Of a stretch of DNA of 64,000 nt, positions 7,276 to 16,800 are shown in pieces (positions within the stretch are counted from its first letter, which is position 1; every line of letters begins with the position of its first letter). The DNA lies in the NCBI GenBank assembly GCA_947494145.1, contig CANLTZ010000001.1, positions 248,001 to 312,000 of the forward strand, read 5' to 3'. The translations under genes were made by a program, and so were the position numbers. The notes beneath the pieces are model-generated. The model saw nothing but the letters and a program-made list of their open reading frames with translations, had not been told where the DNA came from and did no database searches. Source of the DNA: an uncultured Jannaschia sp. (GTDB lineage: Bacteria; Pseudomonadota; Alphaproteobacteria; Rhodobacterales; Rhodobacteraceae).

Positions 7276-7635
7276 ATGTCCCGAGTTACCTCCGGCAAGG
7301 TCACCCATGCCCGCCACAAGAAGATCCTGAAGGCAGCGAAAGGCTATTATGGTCGCCGCTCCACCACCTTCAAGACGGCGACGCAGGCCGTCGATAAGGC
7401 CAATCAATACGCCACCCGCGACCGCAAGGCGCGTAAGCGCAATTTCCGCGCTTTGTGGATCCAGCGGATCAACGCGGCCGTGCGCGCCCATGACGAGACG
7501 ATGACCTATTCGCGGTTCATCAATGCGCTGGGCAAAGCCGGCATCGAAGTGGACCGCAAGGTCCTGGCCGATCTGGCCGTGTACGAGCCCGAGGCTTTTG
7601 CCGCCATCGTGGAACAGGCCAAGGCCGCCGCCTAA
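7276..7635 (+). CDS. rplT: 50S ribosomal protein L20
   Basis: 119 residues with the standard L20 sequence: [51 protein letters not shown] and [19 protein letters not shown]20 is an early assembly protein of the large subunit that binds 23S rRNA. AAGGAGG precedes the start. It forms an operon with rpmI and is followed by a rho-independent terminator. Confidence 0.98.
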   Translation: MSRVTSGKVTHARHKKILKAAKGYYGRRSTTFKTATQAVDKANQYATRDRKARKRNFRALWIQRINAAVRAHDETMTYSRFINALGKAGIEVDRKVLADLAVYEPEAFAAIVEQAKAAA

Positions 7636-7658
7636 TCTGCGTGCCGATTGCTTAAAGT

Positions 7659-7688
7659 GGCCGTCCTTCGGGGCGGCCCTTTTCGTTT
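7659..7688 (+). terminator. Rho-independent terminator of rpmI-rplT
   Basis: The arms GGCCGTCC (7659-7666) and GGGCGGCC (7671-7678) close a TTCG tetraloop with one G-U pair and are followed by CTTTTCGTTT. It lies 24 bp after the rplT stop. Confidence 0.85.
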
Positions 7689-7732
7689 GCGGTGCGGATG
7701 CCCTAGGCTTGTCGCAACCAAGGGGGGCATCG

Positions 7733-8422
7733 ATGCAGATCACATGGCTTGGCCATTCCGGCTTTCGAATTGAAACGGGCGACGCGGTCCTGCTGGTGGA
7801 CCCTTGGCTGGTCGGCAATCCGTCCTTCCCCGAGGATCGTCATGCCGACGCCGTCAAAGGCGCGACTCATATCCTGCTGAGCCACGGGCATGGCGACCAC
7901 GCCTCCAACGCCCTCTCCATCGCGCGTGAAACCGGCGCGACAATTCTATGCGTGCACGAATTGGCCGTCCGCTGGGCGGACGAAGACGGCGTCAACCTGC
8001 TTGGCTTCGGCAAGGGTGGGATGGTTGATGCCGCAGGCGCGCAGGTGACCATGGTCCATGCGGTCCATTCCTCCTCGCTGGACGGCGAAGACGCGGCCTA
8101 TGCGGGCGGTGAAGCCGGGTTCATCATCCGGGCCGAGGGGCGCGTGATCTATTTCAGCGGTGACACCGACGTCATGGCCGATATGGGCATCATCGCCGAA
8201 CGGTATGCGCCCGATATCGGCATTCTGTGCTGCGGCGGGCACTTCACGATGGATATGGAGGGCGCGGCCTGGGCTGCGAAGCGGTTCTTCGACTTCAAGC
8301 TGGTGATCCCGTGCCATTTCGGCACCTTCCCCGTCCTGGCCCAATCCGCGCAGCCCCTGGTCGATGCGCTGCCGGGTGTGGATGTCCGTGTGCTTAACGT
8401 GATGGTTCCGTTCCGCCCCTGA
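7733..8422 (+). CDS. Metal-dependent hydrolase, UPF0173 family (MBL fold)
   Basis: 229 residues, the normal size of the UPF0173 family. The metallo-beta-lactamase metal motif HGHGDH lies near residue 45. Other family segments are MQITWLGHSGFRIE at the start, VYFSGDTDVM-like FSGDTDVMADM in the middle and CHFGTFPVL near the C-terminus, which supplies a further His ligand. It is cytosolic, and the physiological substrate of this family is unknown to me. The gene stands between the rplT terminator and the sterol-desaturase-like gene. Confidence 0.88.
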   Translation: MQITWLGHSGFRIETGDAVLLVDPWLVGNPSFPEDRHADAVKGATHILLSHGHGDHASNALSIARETGATILCVHELAVRWADEDGVNLLGFGKGGMVDAAGAQVTMVHAVHSSSLDGEDAAYAGGEAGFIIRAEGRVIYFSGDTDVMADMGIIAERYAPDIGILCCGGHFTMDMEGAAWAAKRFFDFKLVIPCHFGTFPVLAQSAQPLVDALPGVDVRVLNVMVPFRP

Positions 8423-8528
8423 CAGGCGCGGCGGCGGCGCAACACCGGACAATGTGACGTCAGTTGGGCGCCTTGGCCGCGCCCCGTTTGCCTGCCAGCA
8501 TGGCGCCAAAACAGGTCGGGTTTTGGTG

Positions 8529-9698
8529 ATGAATTACTTCCGTGCGCTGAAAGAACAATTGGAAATGCCCCGCGATAAGCGACCCCTGGGCAGCGGTTGG
8601 TTGTCGGGTGTTTTGGCCCTGCTGGCGGCGTTGACGGGGCTTCTGGGCGTGTTGGTGCGCTGGTTCCCCGAGCAATTGACCTATCCTGAGATTGCCTTTC
8701 TGCACGAAGGGGGCCTGACGCTGGCGCTGCTGCGGTTCGTATTGCTCGCAGGCTACGCGCTTGCTCTCATCAGTCTGATCCTGTCGCGCCGCCGCACGCT
8801 GGGCTGGACGGCCCTGGCCATATCGGTGGTGGCGTCCCTGATGGCGACCCACCAACCCGAGGGCGGCGTCGCGATCCCGTTCTATTTCGGGCTCGATTAT
8901 TTCATCGTGAACGTGCTGGTCGTGGGCTTCCTCTTCATCCCGCTGGAGCGGTTCTTCCCCGCGCGCTCTGAGCAAACGGTGCTGCGGGCCGAGTGGCAGG
9001 AGGATATGTTCTACTACCTCGTCAGCTCCATGCTGGTGCAGGTGTTTAACTTCGTCACGCTGGCGCCATCGACCTATGTGAACGTGAACATGCCGCTGGA
9101 CGACATCCGAACGCATATCGAAAATCTGCCCTTCTGGGTGCAGGTCGCCCTGATCATGCTGGCCACGGATTTCGTACAATACTGGGTCCACCGCGCCTTC
9201 CACACCTTCCCGGTGCTGTGGAACTTCCACGCCATCCACCATTCCACCAAGAAGATGGATTGGTTGGCCGGAGCGCGGATGCATTTCATGGAAATCATGA
9301 TCTTGCGGTCGCTTTCGGCCTTGCCCATGCTGACTTTGGGTTTCCGGCCCGAAGCCGTGCAAGCCTATCTTTTGGTCGTCTACTTCTACTCCAGCTTCAT
9401 CCATTCCAATATCGGCTGGAACCTGAAGATCTTTGAACGGCTGCTCGTCACGCCGCGCTTCCACCACTGGCACCATGGCAGTGACCGCGACGCAATCGAC
9501 ATCAACTATGCATCGCATTTCCCGATCTACGATTGGCTTTTCGGCACGCACCACCTGCCGGACAAGGAATGGCCGGAAAAGTATGGCGTGGTGGGTGATA
9601 CGGTTCCGCGGGGGTATTGGCGCCAGTTTCTCTATCCGCTTGGTCGGCGTTGGCGGCCAGAGTCGCCCGGGGCCAAGCCAACACCGCCCGCAGAATAG
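8529..9698 (+). CDS. Sterol desaturase / fatty acid hydroxylase family membrane protein
   Basis: 389 residues. The N-terminal half has several membrane segments. The C-terminal half carries the tripartite histidine clusters of the superfamily: HRAFH, HAIHHSTKK and HHWHHG, which bind a di-iron centre. Family members hydroxylate or desaturate lipids such as carotenoids, sterols or fatty acids; the substrate here cannot be told from sequence. The ATG at 8529 (MNYFRALKEQLEMP) is the first one giving a plausible cytosolic N-terminus. No lipid-biosynthesis partners adjoin. Confidence 0.85.
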   Translation: MNYFRALKEQLEMPRDKRPLGSGWLSGVLALLAALTGLLGVLVRWFPEQLTYPEIAFLHEGGLTLALLRFVLLAGYALALISLILSRRRTLGWTALAISVVASLMATHQPEGGVAIPFYFGLDYFIVNVLVVGFLFIPLERFFPARSEQTVLRAEWQEDMFYYLVSSMLVQVFNFVTLAPSTYVNVNMPLDDIRTHIENLPFWVQVALIMLATDFVQYWVHRAFHTFPVLWNFHAIHHSTKKMDWLAGARMHFMEIMILRSLSALPMLTLGFRPEAVQAYLLVVYFYSSFIHSNIGWNLKIFERLLVTPRFHHWHHGSDRDAIDINYASHFPIYDWLFGTHHLPDKEWPEKYGVVGDTVPRGYWRQFLYPLGRRWRPESPGAKPTPPAE

Positions 9699-9735
9699 GG
9701 CTGGGCCCTGTGTGACAGGGGGCTATGTCTGGCCG

Positions 9736-10404
9736 ATGCGACGCGTCCTTGCTTTTGTGTTCCTGCTGACGGCTTGCAGCCCGGACATCCCCCAAGATGG
9801 CGCCATCTTGGCCATCGGGGACAGTGTCATGGCTTGGAATGGCGATGCCGGTATCCCCGAGGCAACGGCATCCGCGCTTGGCCGCCCGGTGGTCGATCGG
9901 TCGCAATCGCTGGCGCGGCTGACGGCGGAAAACGGGCTGGCCGGGTCGCTGGGCTTCGACATCACCCGGCAATTCGTGCCCGGGCCGTGGAGTTGGGTGA
10001 TCTTTACAGGCGGCGGCAACGACATTCGCGATGCCTGCGCCACACCCGCCGTCGATGCGCTGCGCGATGAACTGATTGACGCGAACCTGAACGGCGAAAT
10101 CCCCGCCCTGATCCGACGGATCCGCGCGACCGGGGCAGGGGTGGCGTTTGTGGGCTACTATGACGGGGCCGCGGCCTCACCCACCGGGTTCACGCCGTGC
10201 CAGCCGGAATTCGACATCATCAATGCGCGGATGACGCGCTACGCCGCCACCCGGCCCGGTGTCGTCTTTCTGGATGCCGCCGTGGCCATCGACCCGGACG
10301 ATGCGGGGAACTACGACCCGGACCTGATCCATCCGTCGCCCCGCGGTTCGGTCCAGATCGGCCAGGCGTTGGCCGCCGCGATCCGGGCCGCCGAAGGGGA
10401 CTGA
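9736..10404 (+). CDS. SGNH/GDSL-family hydrolase lipoprotein
   Basis: 222 residues. The N-terminus MRRVLAFVFLLTACSPD has a lipobox (LTAC), so the protein is probably lipid-anchored. SGNH blocks are visible: block I GDSVMAW with the nucleophile Ser, the block III Asn in TGGGNDIRD, and the C-terminal DLIHPSPRG with catalytic Asp and His. It is likely an esterase or deacylase acting at the envelope. The gene follows the desaturase-like gene by 37 bp and is convergent with the small secreted-protein gene ending at 10412. Confidence 0.85.
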   Translation: MRRVLAFVFLLTACSPDIPQDGAILAIGDSVMAWNGDAGIPEATASALGRPVVDRSQSLARLTAENGLAGSLGFDITRQFVPGPWSWVIFTGGGNDIRDACATPAVDALRDELIDANLNGEIPALIRRIRATGAGVAFVGYYDGAAASPTGFTPCQPEFDIINARMTRYAATRPGVVFLDAAVAIDPDDAGNYDPDLIHPSPRGSVQIGQALAAAIRAAEGD

Positions 10405-10411
10405 GCCGTCC

Positions 10412-10804
10412 TTATGGGATGCGGCGGGCCAGGGTATCGCTGATCAACGCCTGGCCGCGTGATGGGGCGGCCGGGGCCGACGCGGCGGTCGCAACATGCA
10501 CCTCGCGCAGAAGCGGGCCCGGCTGGCGCGCTTGCCGATGCAGGATGCTGGCCAACGGGGCGTTACAGGCCTCCCATGCCTCAAAGCCCGCGTAACCATC
10601 GGGGAAGGCCCGCGTCACGGCGCTCAGGACAGCGCCACATCTGCGCAGCTCGGCAGGGTTCGGGGTGGCGTCGCCGTCTTCGGCGCCGCAGATGTAATGC
10701 GCCAGGACGATGGACGGGTTCGGATCGGGGGCGCAGGCGAAAGCCGCATGGGGAAAGACTATGGCAACGGCAACGATCCCCCTCAAAAGAGAAAATCGGG
10801 GCAT
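10412..10804 (-). CDS. Small secreted protein of unknown function
   Basis: 130 residues starting at the ATG at 10804 (MPRFSLLRGIVAVAIVFPHAAFA), a probable signal peptide. The mature part has four cysteines (segments FACAPDP, YICGAED, LRRCGAV and EACNAPL), which could form two disulfides in the periplasm. No family recognised. It diverges from pheS, and the gap of 178 bp holds an inverted repeat. Confidence 0.6.
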   Translation of the reverse strand: MPRFSLLRGIVAVAIVFPHAAFACAPDPNPSIVLAHYICGAEDGDATPNPAELRRCGAVLSAVTRAFPDGYAGFEAWEACNAPLASILHRQARQPGPLLREVHVATAASAPAAPSRGQALISDTLARRIP

Positions 10805-10826
10805 AACAAACCTCTGATGCTGAAAT

Positions 10827-10846
10827 CTCCGGGGACTCACCCGGAG
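10827..10846. promoter_or_regulatory. Inverted repeat between the secreted-protein gene and pheS
   Basis: The arms CTCCGGG (10827-10833) and CCCGGAG (10840-10846) give a 7-bp perfect stem with a 6-nt loop in the divergent gap. No T run follows on either strand, so it is not an ordinary terminator. It could be an operator or a leader element. I found no Phe-rich leader peptide before pheS. Confidence 0.3.
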
Positions 10847-10982
10847 GACCTCACGTTAACACATTCTTCGCCTGTCCGGAGGTCAGGGTTCCCCTACCTT
10901 CGCTGGCCTGCACCGCGCAGGCGCGGTTGCAAGCGGTCGCCCGGCGCGATACCTCGCGAGCGGACCAGCAAAGGGGCCGGGC

Positions 10983-12047
10983 ATGGACGATCTGCGCGAC
11001 AAGTATCTGGGTCAAATCCGCGATGCCGCCGATGAAGGCGCGCTGGAAGCCGTGCGCCTGGCCGCCGTGGGCAAGAAGGGCGAAGTGGCGCTGAAGATGC
11101 GCGAATTGGGCCGCATGACGCCCGAAGAACGCCAGGTGGCGGGCCCGGCGCTGAACGCACTGAAGGATGAAATCAACTCCGCCATCGCGGCCCGGAAAGC
11201 GGGGTTGGAGGATGCCGCGCTGGATGAACGCCTGCGCGCCGAGTGGCTGGATGTCAGCCTGCCCACGCGGGCGCGGCGGCAGGGCACCATCCACCCCGTC
11301 AGCCAAGTGACCGAAGAGGTTACGGCCATCTTCGCGGATATGGGTTTCGCCGTGGCCGAAGGCCCCCAGGTGGAGGATGACTGGTACAATTTCGACGCGC
11401 TCAACATCCCCGGCCACCACCCCGCCCGGGCTGAGATGGACACGTTCTACATGGCGCGGCAGCCGGGCGACAATCGCCCGCCCCATGTGCTGCGCACCCA
11501 TACCTCCCCGGTGCAGATCCGGTCCATGCAGGCCACGGGCGCGCCCACGCGGATGATCTGCCCGGGCCGCGTCTACCGCGCCGATTATGACCAGACCCAT
11601 ACGCCCATGTTCCATCAGGTGGAGGGGATGGCGATTGACCGCGATATCTCCATGGCGAACCTTAAATGGTGCCTGGAGGAATTCTGCCGTGCCTTCTTCG
11701 AAGTCGACGGGATCGAGCTGCGCTTCCGCGCCTCGCACTTCCCCTTCACCGAGCCGTCGGCCGAGGTCGACATTCGCTGTTCCTGGGAAGGGGGCACGCT
11801 GAAGTTGGGCGAAGGCGACGATTGGATGGAGATCTTGGGCTCCGGCATGATGCACCCCAAAGTGCTGCAAGCGGGCGGGATCGACCCGGATGAATGGCAA
11901 GGCTTCGCCTTCGGCATGGGCATCGACCGGATCGCCATGCTGAAATACGGCATCCCCGACCTGCGCGCCTTCTTCGACAGCGATCTGCGCTGGCTGAAGC
12001 ATTACGGGTTCGGCACCTTGCAGGTGCCGACGCGGCATGCGGGGTGA
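10983..12047 (+). CDS. pheS: Phenylalanyl-tRNA synthetase alpha subunit
   Basis: 354 residues. It is the catalytic subunit of the alpha2-beta2 class II synthetase that charges tRNA-Phe. The N-terminal coiled coil (to about residue 85) precedes the catalytic core with motif 2 ([20 protein letters not shown]) and motif 3 ([18 protein letters not shown]). Family landmarks [10 protein letters not shown] and [11 protein letters not shown] are intact. The ATG at 10983 fits the normal N-terminus. pheT, which must exist for function, is not next to it and is not elsewhere in this window. Confidence 0.97.
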   Translation: MDDLRDKYLGQIRDAADEGALEAVRLAAVGKKGEVALKMRELGRMTPEERQVAGPALNALKDEINSAIAARKAGLEDAALDERLRAEWLDVSLPTRARRQGTIHPVSQVTEEVTAIFADMGFAVAEGPQVEDDWYNFDALNIPGHHPARAEMDTFYMARQPGDNRPPHVLRTHTSPVQIRSMQATGAPTRMICPGRVYRADYDQTHTPMFHQVEGMAIDRDISMANLKWCLEEFCRAFFEVDGIELRFRASHFPFTEPSAEVDIRCSWEGGTLKLGEGDDWMEILGSGMMHPKVLQAGGIDPDEWQGFAFGMGIDRIAMLKYGIPDLRAFFDSDLRWLKHYGFGTLQVPTRHAG

Positions 12048-12143
12048 GGCGCGCTCCGGTGGAGCGATCTCAGCGCCGAACGGGTCGGACGTTCAACGGG
12101 CATGACCGCTTGACCCGGGCCCAAGGCGACCGATTTCCCTTGC

Positions 12144-12350
12144 ATGGCTCAAAGTCACAAGATCATCCTCGCCGCCCTCATCACCGCCATCGTGGTGGCC
12201 CACATCTTCCTGTGGCTGTCGACCATGACGCTTGGGGCGAAACTGGCCTTCACCGCGCTCAACGCGCTGGCCTGGGCCGTCGTGCTCGTGCCCATCTGGC
12301 TGGTCCCCCGTTGGCTGGACGGCATCGAGCGGCGGAATGCAGGAAAGTGA
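12144..12350 (+). CDS. Small membrane protein
   Basis: 68 residues with two predicted membrane segments (IILAALITAIVVAHIFLWL and FTALNALAWAVVLVPIWLV) and a basic C-terminal tail. Its last 4 bases overlap the GTG start of the next gene, so the two are probably co-translated. No family recognised. Confidence 0.6.
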   Translation: MAQSHKIILAALITAIVVAHIFLWLSTMTLGAKLAFTALNALAWAVVLVPIWLVPRWLDGIERRNAGK

Positions 12351-12859
12351 GCGGGGCTTTTTCCCTGTCCAGCCTTGTCCGCACCATGGATCGCTGGATG
12401 CTGCCGCGTGCTGCCCGCCTGACCTTGCAACCCGTCTGCCTTGAGATGGAAGGCCGCGTGGGTGTGGCCGAGATGGAGCCCGACGAGGCACGAGAGATCA
12501 TGGCAGAGATCGACGCCAAATCCTCGGCCCTGCTGGCCGTTCTAGCGATCATCCTGGCGACGTCTGCGTTCATCTTCTCGCTGGACCAAACGTGGCTGAC
12601 GCTTCTGCTGATGTTTGGCCAGGTCCTGACCGTGTCCGCGTCGATCCTGTTTTTACTGCGTTGCCTGATCTATGAACCATCGCCACGCCTGCGGGCCATG
12701 TTCGACATGCGCGACGTGGATGCGTCGCACCATTTGCAGATCGAGGCGATCAAGCAAGTGCATTACTTCAACCGTGTGATCGTCCTGACCGTGGCGACCT
12801 GCATCTTGTTCTTCGTGATGTCGCTGACGGTGGGCGTGGATAGCATGTTGCAATTGTAG
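12347..12859 (+). CDS. Membrane protein of unknown function
   Basis: 170 residues from the GTG at 12347, which overlaps the upstream TGA; an ATG at 12386 would give 157 residues. A soluble acidic N-terminal part (MEPDEAREIMAEIDAKSS) is followed by two close membrane segments (LLAVLAIILATSAFIFSL and LLLMFGQVLTVSASILFLL), a cytosolic stretch, and a third segment near the C-terminus (VIVLTVATCILFFVMSL). The IDAKSSALLAV lead-in to the first segment faintly recalls Pycsar-effector-type membrane modules, but no nucleotide cyclase lies nearby and I do not claim it. Confidence 0.6.
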   Translation: MSGAFSLSSLVRTMDRWMLPRAARLTLQPVCLEMEGRVGVAEMEPDEAREIMAEIDAKSSALLAVLAIILATSAFIFSLDQTWLTLLLMFGQVLTVSASILFLLRCLIYEPSPRLRAMFDMRDVDASHHLQIEAIKQVHYFNRVIVLTVATCILFFVMSLTVGVDSMLQL

Positions 12860-13010
12860 GGGACTGGTTGGGTGAATGACTTGGCGCCCCCGCCTTTCCG
12901 TTTGTCCCTACTCCGCCACGGCTGGGAACCAGGCCCGCAGGGCGCCGGGCCATCCCTGGGCCCGGCGATTTAGGTGACGTCAGTGCAACGCCTGGGCGGC
13001 GCGCGGAAGA

Positions 13011-13076
13011 GGCCGCCACAAAGCGCACCGGAAGCCCCGTTGGATCGCCGACCGGGGGCCCGTCGATGACCCGGTT
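13011..13076. repeat. Intergenic repeat, GCCCGTCGATGGACCGGC family (copy A)
   Basis: The stretch GGCCGCCACAAAGCGCA followed by GGATCGCCGACC and GCCCGTCGATGACCCGG aligns over about 65 bp with the copy at 16801-16868. It sits in a convergent gap and runs directly up to the mltB stop codon at 13077. The rest of the gap (12860-13010) holds no gene that I can see. Confidence 0.5.
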
Positions 13077-14339
13077 TCACGACCCTCGCAGCCGCTCCAA
13101 CAAGCGCGGCGGCAGGTAGCCGTCGGGCACAAGTCCGATCGATGCTTGCCACCGCCGAATGGCATCCAGGGTCAGCGGGCCCACGCGCCCGTCGACCTTT
13201 TGGGGGTCGAAGCCGCGCGCGGCCAGAAGGCGCTGCATCTCGACTCGCTCCGCAAAGCTCAGCGCGCGGTCGTCGCGAGGCCAGCGTGCCTTGATTGCCG
13301 GGCCGCCCGCGATACGGTCGGACAGGTGACCCACCCCGATCACATAGGCATCGGCGGTGTTATACCGCTCGATCACGCGGAAATTGGGATAGGTTGCGAA
13401 GGCCGCGCCCTGGGCGCCCGCTGGCACCCGGACGGAGACACCCTCGCTTTCGGGCAGCGCTCCACCCGCCGCCGGGCGCACGCCCATTGCCGCCCAGTCT
13501 GCGGCGTTTTTCGTCACCCCCTCACCCGTCTGCGAAAAGTCGAAGCCTTCGGGCAAAGTGACCTCCATCCCCCAAGGCTCCCCCGCGTTCCAGCCGAAGC
13601 GCGCCAGATAGGCGGCGGTGGAGGCCAGCGCATCGGTGGGGTCTTCGCCCCAGATGTCGCGGCGGCCATCGCCGTCGAAATCCTGCGCATAATCGCGGTA
13701 GCTGGTGGGAATAAACTGGGTGTGACCCATGGCACCCGCCCAACTTCCTGTCATGCGGTCGGGTGTGGTGTCGCCCTGTTGCAAGATGCCAAGCGCGGCG
13801 ATGAGCTGTTCTTCGAAGAACGCCCCGCGCCGCCCGTCATGGGCCAGCGTGGCCAGGGCGGGAATGATGCGCTGGCTGCCGCGAAAGGCGCCATAGCTGC
13901 TTTCCAACCCCCAGACGGCCACAACCACTTCCTTTTCAACGCCGTAGCGCGCCTTGATAGCATCCAACGTAGCCCGGTGGCGGTCAAGCGCGGCGCGACC
14001 ATTGCGCACCCGCGTGTCGCTGACGGCGCTGTCCAGATACTCCCACAGGGTCTTGCTGAATTCGGATTGGTTGCGGTCGCGGCGGATGACATCGGGCTGG
14101 TAGGGCACATCCGACAGGGCCGCATCGAAGGTGGCGGCCGTGATCCCCGCTGCCAGCGCACGGGGGCGGAACGCAGCCACCCACGCATCAAGCCCGGCCT
14201 GGTCGGGCGCGCTGGCCGGTGGCGGCGTGGCGGGCCGGGCAGCGGCGGGTCGCGCTTCGGGCCGGATGGAGCTTTTCGGCGCCACATCGGCACTGGCAGG
14301 GAGGGAGAGGAGACATAAACACAGAAGGGGACGCAGCAT
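13077..14339 (-). CDS. Lytic murein transglycosylase (MltB/SLT_2 family) with C-terminal peptidoglycan-binding domain
   Basis: 420 residues. A signal peptide (MLRPLLCLCLLSLPASA) and a Pro/Ala-rich linker precede the transglycosylase domain of about residues 50-330. The catalytic Glu lies in VWGLESSYGAFRG, and other family blocks are SWAGAMGHTQFIPTSY and DFDGDGRRDIW. A PG_binding_1 module covers the C-terminus (RLLAARGFDPQKVDGRVGP, ending in YLPPRLLERL). It cleaves peptidoglycan glycan strands with formation of 1,6-anhydro ends in the periplasm. A repeat abuts its 3' end. Confidence 0.93.
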   Translation of the reverse strand: MLRPLLCLCLLSLPASADVAPKSSIRPEARPAAARPATPPPASAPDQAGLDAWVAAFRPRALAAGITAATFDAALSDVPYQPDVIRRDRNQSEFSKTLWEYLDSAVSDTRVRNGRAALDRHRATLDAIKARYGVEKEVVVAVWGLESSYGAFRGSQRIIPALATLAHDGRRGAFFEEQLIAALGILQQGDTTPDRMTGSWAGAMGHTQFIPTSYRDYAQDFDGDGRRDIWGEDPTDALASTAAYLARFGWNAGEPWGMEVTLPEGFDFSQTGEGVTKNAADWAAMGVRPAAGGALPESEGVSVRVPAGAQGAAFATYPNFRVIERYNTADAYVIGVGHLSDRIAGGPAIKARWPRDDRALSFAERVEMQRLLAARGFDPQKVDGRVGPLTLDAIRRWQASIGLVPDGYLPPRLLERLRGS

Positions 14340-14475
14340 CGCAAGCCACCTGATTTGACTGATTTGGAGGGAACCTAGTGCGTTTCGGCCGAAAGCTGAA
14401 TCAGGTTTATGCGATGTGATTGTTTCGCGCCGGTATCAGGGCGCGCGGCTCAGATGCGCCGTCTCCAGATTGACC

Positions 14476-16710
14476 TTACCGCCGACGCGGCGCCTTCTTC
14501 AGCTTGCGCTTCTTCGGCCCCCCCTTGCGGGCAGGTTTGCGGCCCGGGCGACCCTGACGGCGCAATGGCTCCCCTTCAACCGACAGAAGCTCCAAGACCA
14601 GGCCGCCGGTGACCGGCACGGCTTCGGCCAGACGCACGGTGACGCGCTGGCCCAGGCCGATTTCGGTGCGCGTTTCGCTGCCCGTCAGCGTCTGGTCATC
14701 GCGATCATAGCGAAAATATTCCGCCCCCATGGAGCGCACGGGGATCAGCCCATCGGCGCCCGTCTCATCCAGCCGCACGAAGGCGCCGAAGCTTTGCACG
14801 CCCGAAATCCGGCCTGTGAATTCAGCCCCCACCTTGTCCGCCAGAAAGGCGGCCAGATAGCGGTCATTGGTGTCGCGTTCCGCCACCATGGAGCGACGTT
14901 CGGCCTCGGAAATGGTCTTGGCCGTTGCTTCCAGATGTTCCAGGTCCCAATCGCTTAGCCCATCATCGCCCCAGCCATGGGCAGTGACCAACGCGCGGTG
15001 GACGATCAGGTCGGAATAGCGCCGAATGGGTGAGGTGAAATGCGCATAGCTGCGCAGGGCCAAACCGAAATGGCCCAAGTTCTGCGGTGCGTAATAGGCC
15101 TGCGTCATGGAGCGTAGGGTGGACATCGAAATCAGCTCCGACAGGGGCGTTTCCGCGGCGTCGTGCAGCAGCTTGTTGAGCAATGCGGGCCGCAACACTT
15201 GCCCCTTTGCCAGCGTGAGGCCGGACGCCTTGGCGGTTTCGCGCAGCGCTTCGATCTTGTCGTCGGCAGGTTCTTCATGGACGCGGTAGAGAAGGGGGGT
15301 GCGCAGGCGCTCCAACTCCTCCGCGGCAGCGACGTTGGCGAGGATCATGAACTCCTCGATCAGCCGGTGCGCGTCGAGCCGTTCGCGGAAGGCAACGCTG
15401 GTCACTTCGCCGTTTTCGGACAGAACGATCTTTCGTTCCGGCAAGTCCAGGTCCAGCGGCTGGCGCCTGGTGCGCGCCTGCGTCAAGGCGCCATAGGCAG
15501 CATATAACGGCTTGATCACGCTTTCCAAAAGCGGCGCAGTGCGTGCGTTGACATCGCCATCCATCGCTGCCTGCACCTCTTGGTAATGGAGCGACGCGGG
15601 CGAGCGCATCAGGCCGCGGTGGAAGCGGTGATCCACCTTTTCGCCATTGGCGGCGATGCGGATGCGAACGGCGATGCAGGCGCGGTCGACGCCTTCATGC
15701 AGGCTGCACAGATCACCCGACAGCGCATCCGGCAGCATGGGCACCACGCGGTCGGGGAAGTAGGTGGAATTGCCCCGCTCTCGCGCTTCGCCGTCAAGTT
15801 CAGAGCCGGGGCGCACGTAATGGGCCACATCAGCGATGGCGACCCAGAGGACGAAACCATCTTTGTTGTCAGGGTCTTGGTCCGGCTCGGCAAAGCAGGC
15901 ATCGTCGTGATCGCGGGCATCCGACGGGTCGATGGTGATCAGCGGCAGGTCCCGCAGATCGGTGCGGTCGCCCAGATCTGCGGGCTGCGCGGCTTCCGCC
16001 TCAGCCACGGCCTCGGGCGGGAAATCGTCGCGTAGGCCATGTTGATGGATCGCGATCAGGCTGACGGCCTTGGCGGCGCCAGGGTCGCCCAGACGGTTGA
16101 CGATGCGCGCTTTCGGCAGGCCCATGCGGGTACGGCCGCCGATCTGTTCGGCCTCCACCAACTCGCCGTCGCGGGCGCCGTCGGTGTCGTGGGCGCCGAT
16201 CAGCCATTCGCGGTCATTGCCCTTGTCCACGGGCAGAATGCGCCCGCCTTCGCTGCCCGCGCGGTAGACGCCCACGACGCGGCGCGGGCCGGTGCCGATG
16301 CGGCGAATGAGGCGGCCTTCATGGCTGTGATCTTCGCCCTTCACTTCGGTCAGGCGCACCAGAAGCCGGTCCGAGGGCCCCAAAGCGGGGTCGCCATCTT
16401 TCGGGATGTAAAGGATTTTCGGCTCTGGTGCGTCGCCCTTCCAATCGGCGGGGGCCAGGAACAGATCTCCATCGGCATCGCTGCCCGCGACCTTCAGGAC
16501 CGAGACGGGGGGCAGGCGGTTGGGGTCATCATAGCTGCGCTTGCGCTTGGTGAGATGGCCTTCGTCTTCCAACTCACGCAACACGCGCTTCAGGTCGATC
16601 CGCGCGGCGCCCTTGATGCCAAACGCCTTGGCGATGTCGCGCTTGGAGGTCAGTGCGGGGTTGTCGGAGATCCATTGCAGGATGGCGGATTTGGTGGGGG
16701 TCTCGGTCAT
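14476..16710 (-). CDS. rnr: Ribonuclease R
   Basis: 744 residues. This 3'-5' exoribonuclease degrades structured RNA. Order of domains: N-terminal winged helix (KRDIAKAFGIKGAARIDLKRV), cold-shock OB domains, the RNB catalytic domain with the Asp cluster in IDPSDARDHDDACF, and an S1 domain (FTGRISGVQSFGAFVRLDETGADGLIP). The C-terminus is a very basic tail (GRKPARKGGPKKRKLKKAP), typical of RNase R rather than RNase II. The start at 16710 gives the usual N-terminus; the frame extends upstream into the repeat region at 16.8 kb. Confidence 0.95.
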   Translation of the reverse strand: MTETPTKSAILQWISDNPALTSKRDIAKAFGIKGAARIDLKRVLRELEDEGHLTKRKRSYDDPNRLPPVSVLKVAGSDADGDLFLAPADWKGDAPEPKILYIPKDGDPALGPSDRLLVRLTEVKGEDHSHEGRLIRRIGTGPRRVVGVYRAGSEGGRILPVDKGNDREWLIGAHDTDGARDGELVEAEQIGGRTRMGLPKARIVNRLGDPGAAKAVSLIAIHQHGLRDDFPPEAVAEAEAAQPADLGDRTDLRDLPLITIDPSDARDHDDACFAEPDQDPDNKDGFVLWVAIADVAHYVRPGSELDGEARERGNSTYFPDRVVPMLPDALSGDLCSLHEGVDRACIAVRIRIAANGEKVDHRFHRGLMRSPASLHYQEVQAAMDGDVNARTAPLLESVIKPLYAAYGALTQARTRRQPLDLDLPERKIVLSENGEVTSVAFRERLDAHRLIEEFMILANVAAAEELERLRTPLLYRVHEEPADDKIEALRETAKASGLTLAKGQVLRPALLNKLLHDAAETPLSELISMSTLRSMTQAYYAPQNLGHFGLALRSYAHFTSPIRRYSDLIVHRALVTAHGWGDDGLSDWDLEHLEATAKTISEAERRSMVAERDTNDRYLAAFLADKVGAEFTGRISGVQSFGAFVRLDETGADGLIPVRSMGAEYFRYDRDDQTLTGSETRTEIGLGQRVTVRLAEAVPVTGGLVLELLSVEGEPLRRQGRPGRKPARKGGPKKRKLKKAPRRR

Positions 16711-16800
16711 AGGGCGGGACGTAGCACGTGGCGCCGCGTTACCCCAGATTGGACGTGGGTTTTTGGTTGGCCTATGTGCTTCGCGGGGGCGGTGTACGGA

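Noticed and set aside
10805-10982. Phenylalanine attenuator or T-box before pheS
   Set aside because: No short Phe-rich leader frame, no T run after the stem and no T-box motif could be found.
12347-12859. Pycsar-type membrane effector
   Set aside because: The resemblance is limited to a few residues before the first helix; no cyclase or other defence gene is adjacent.
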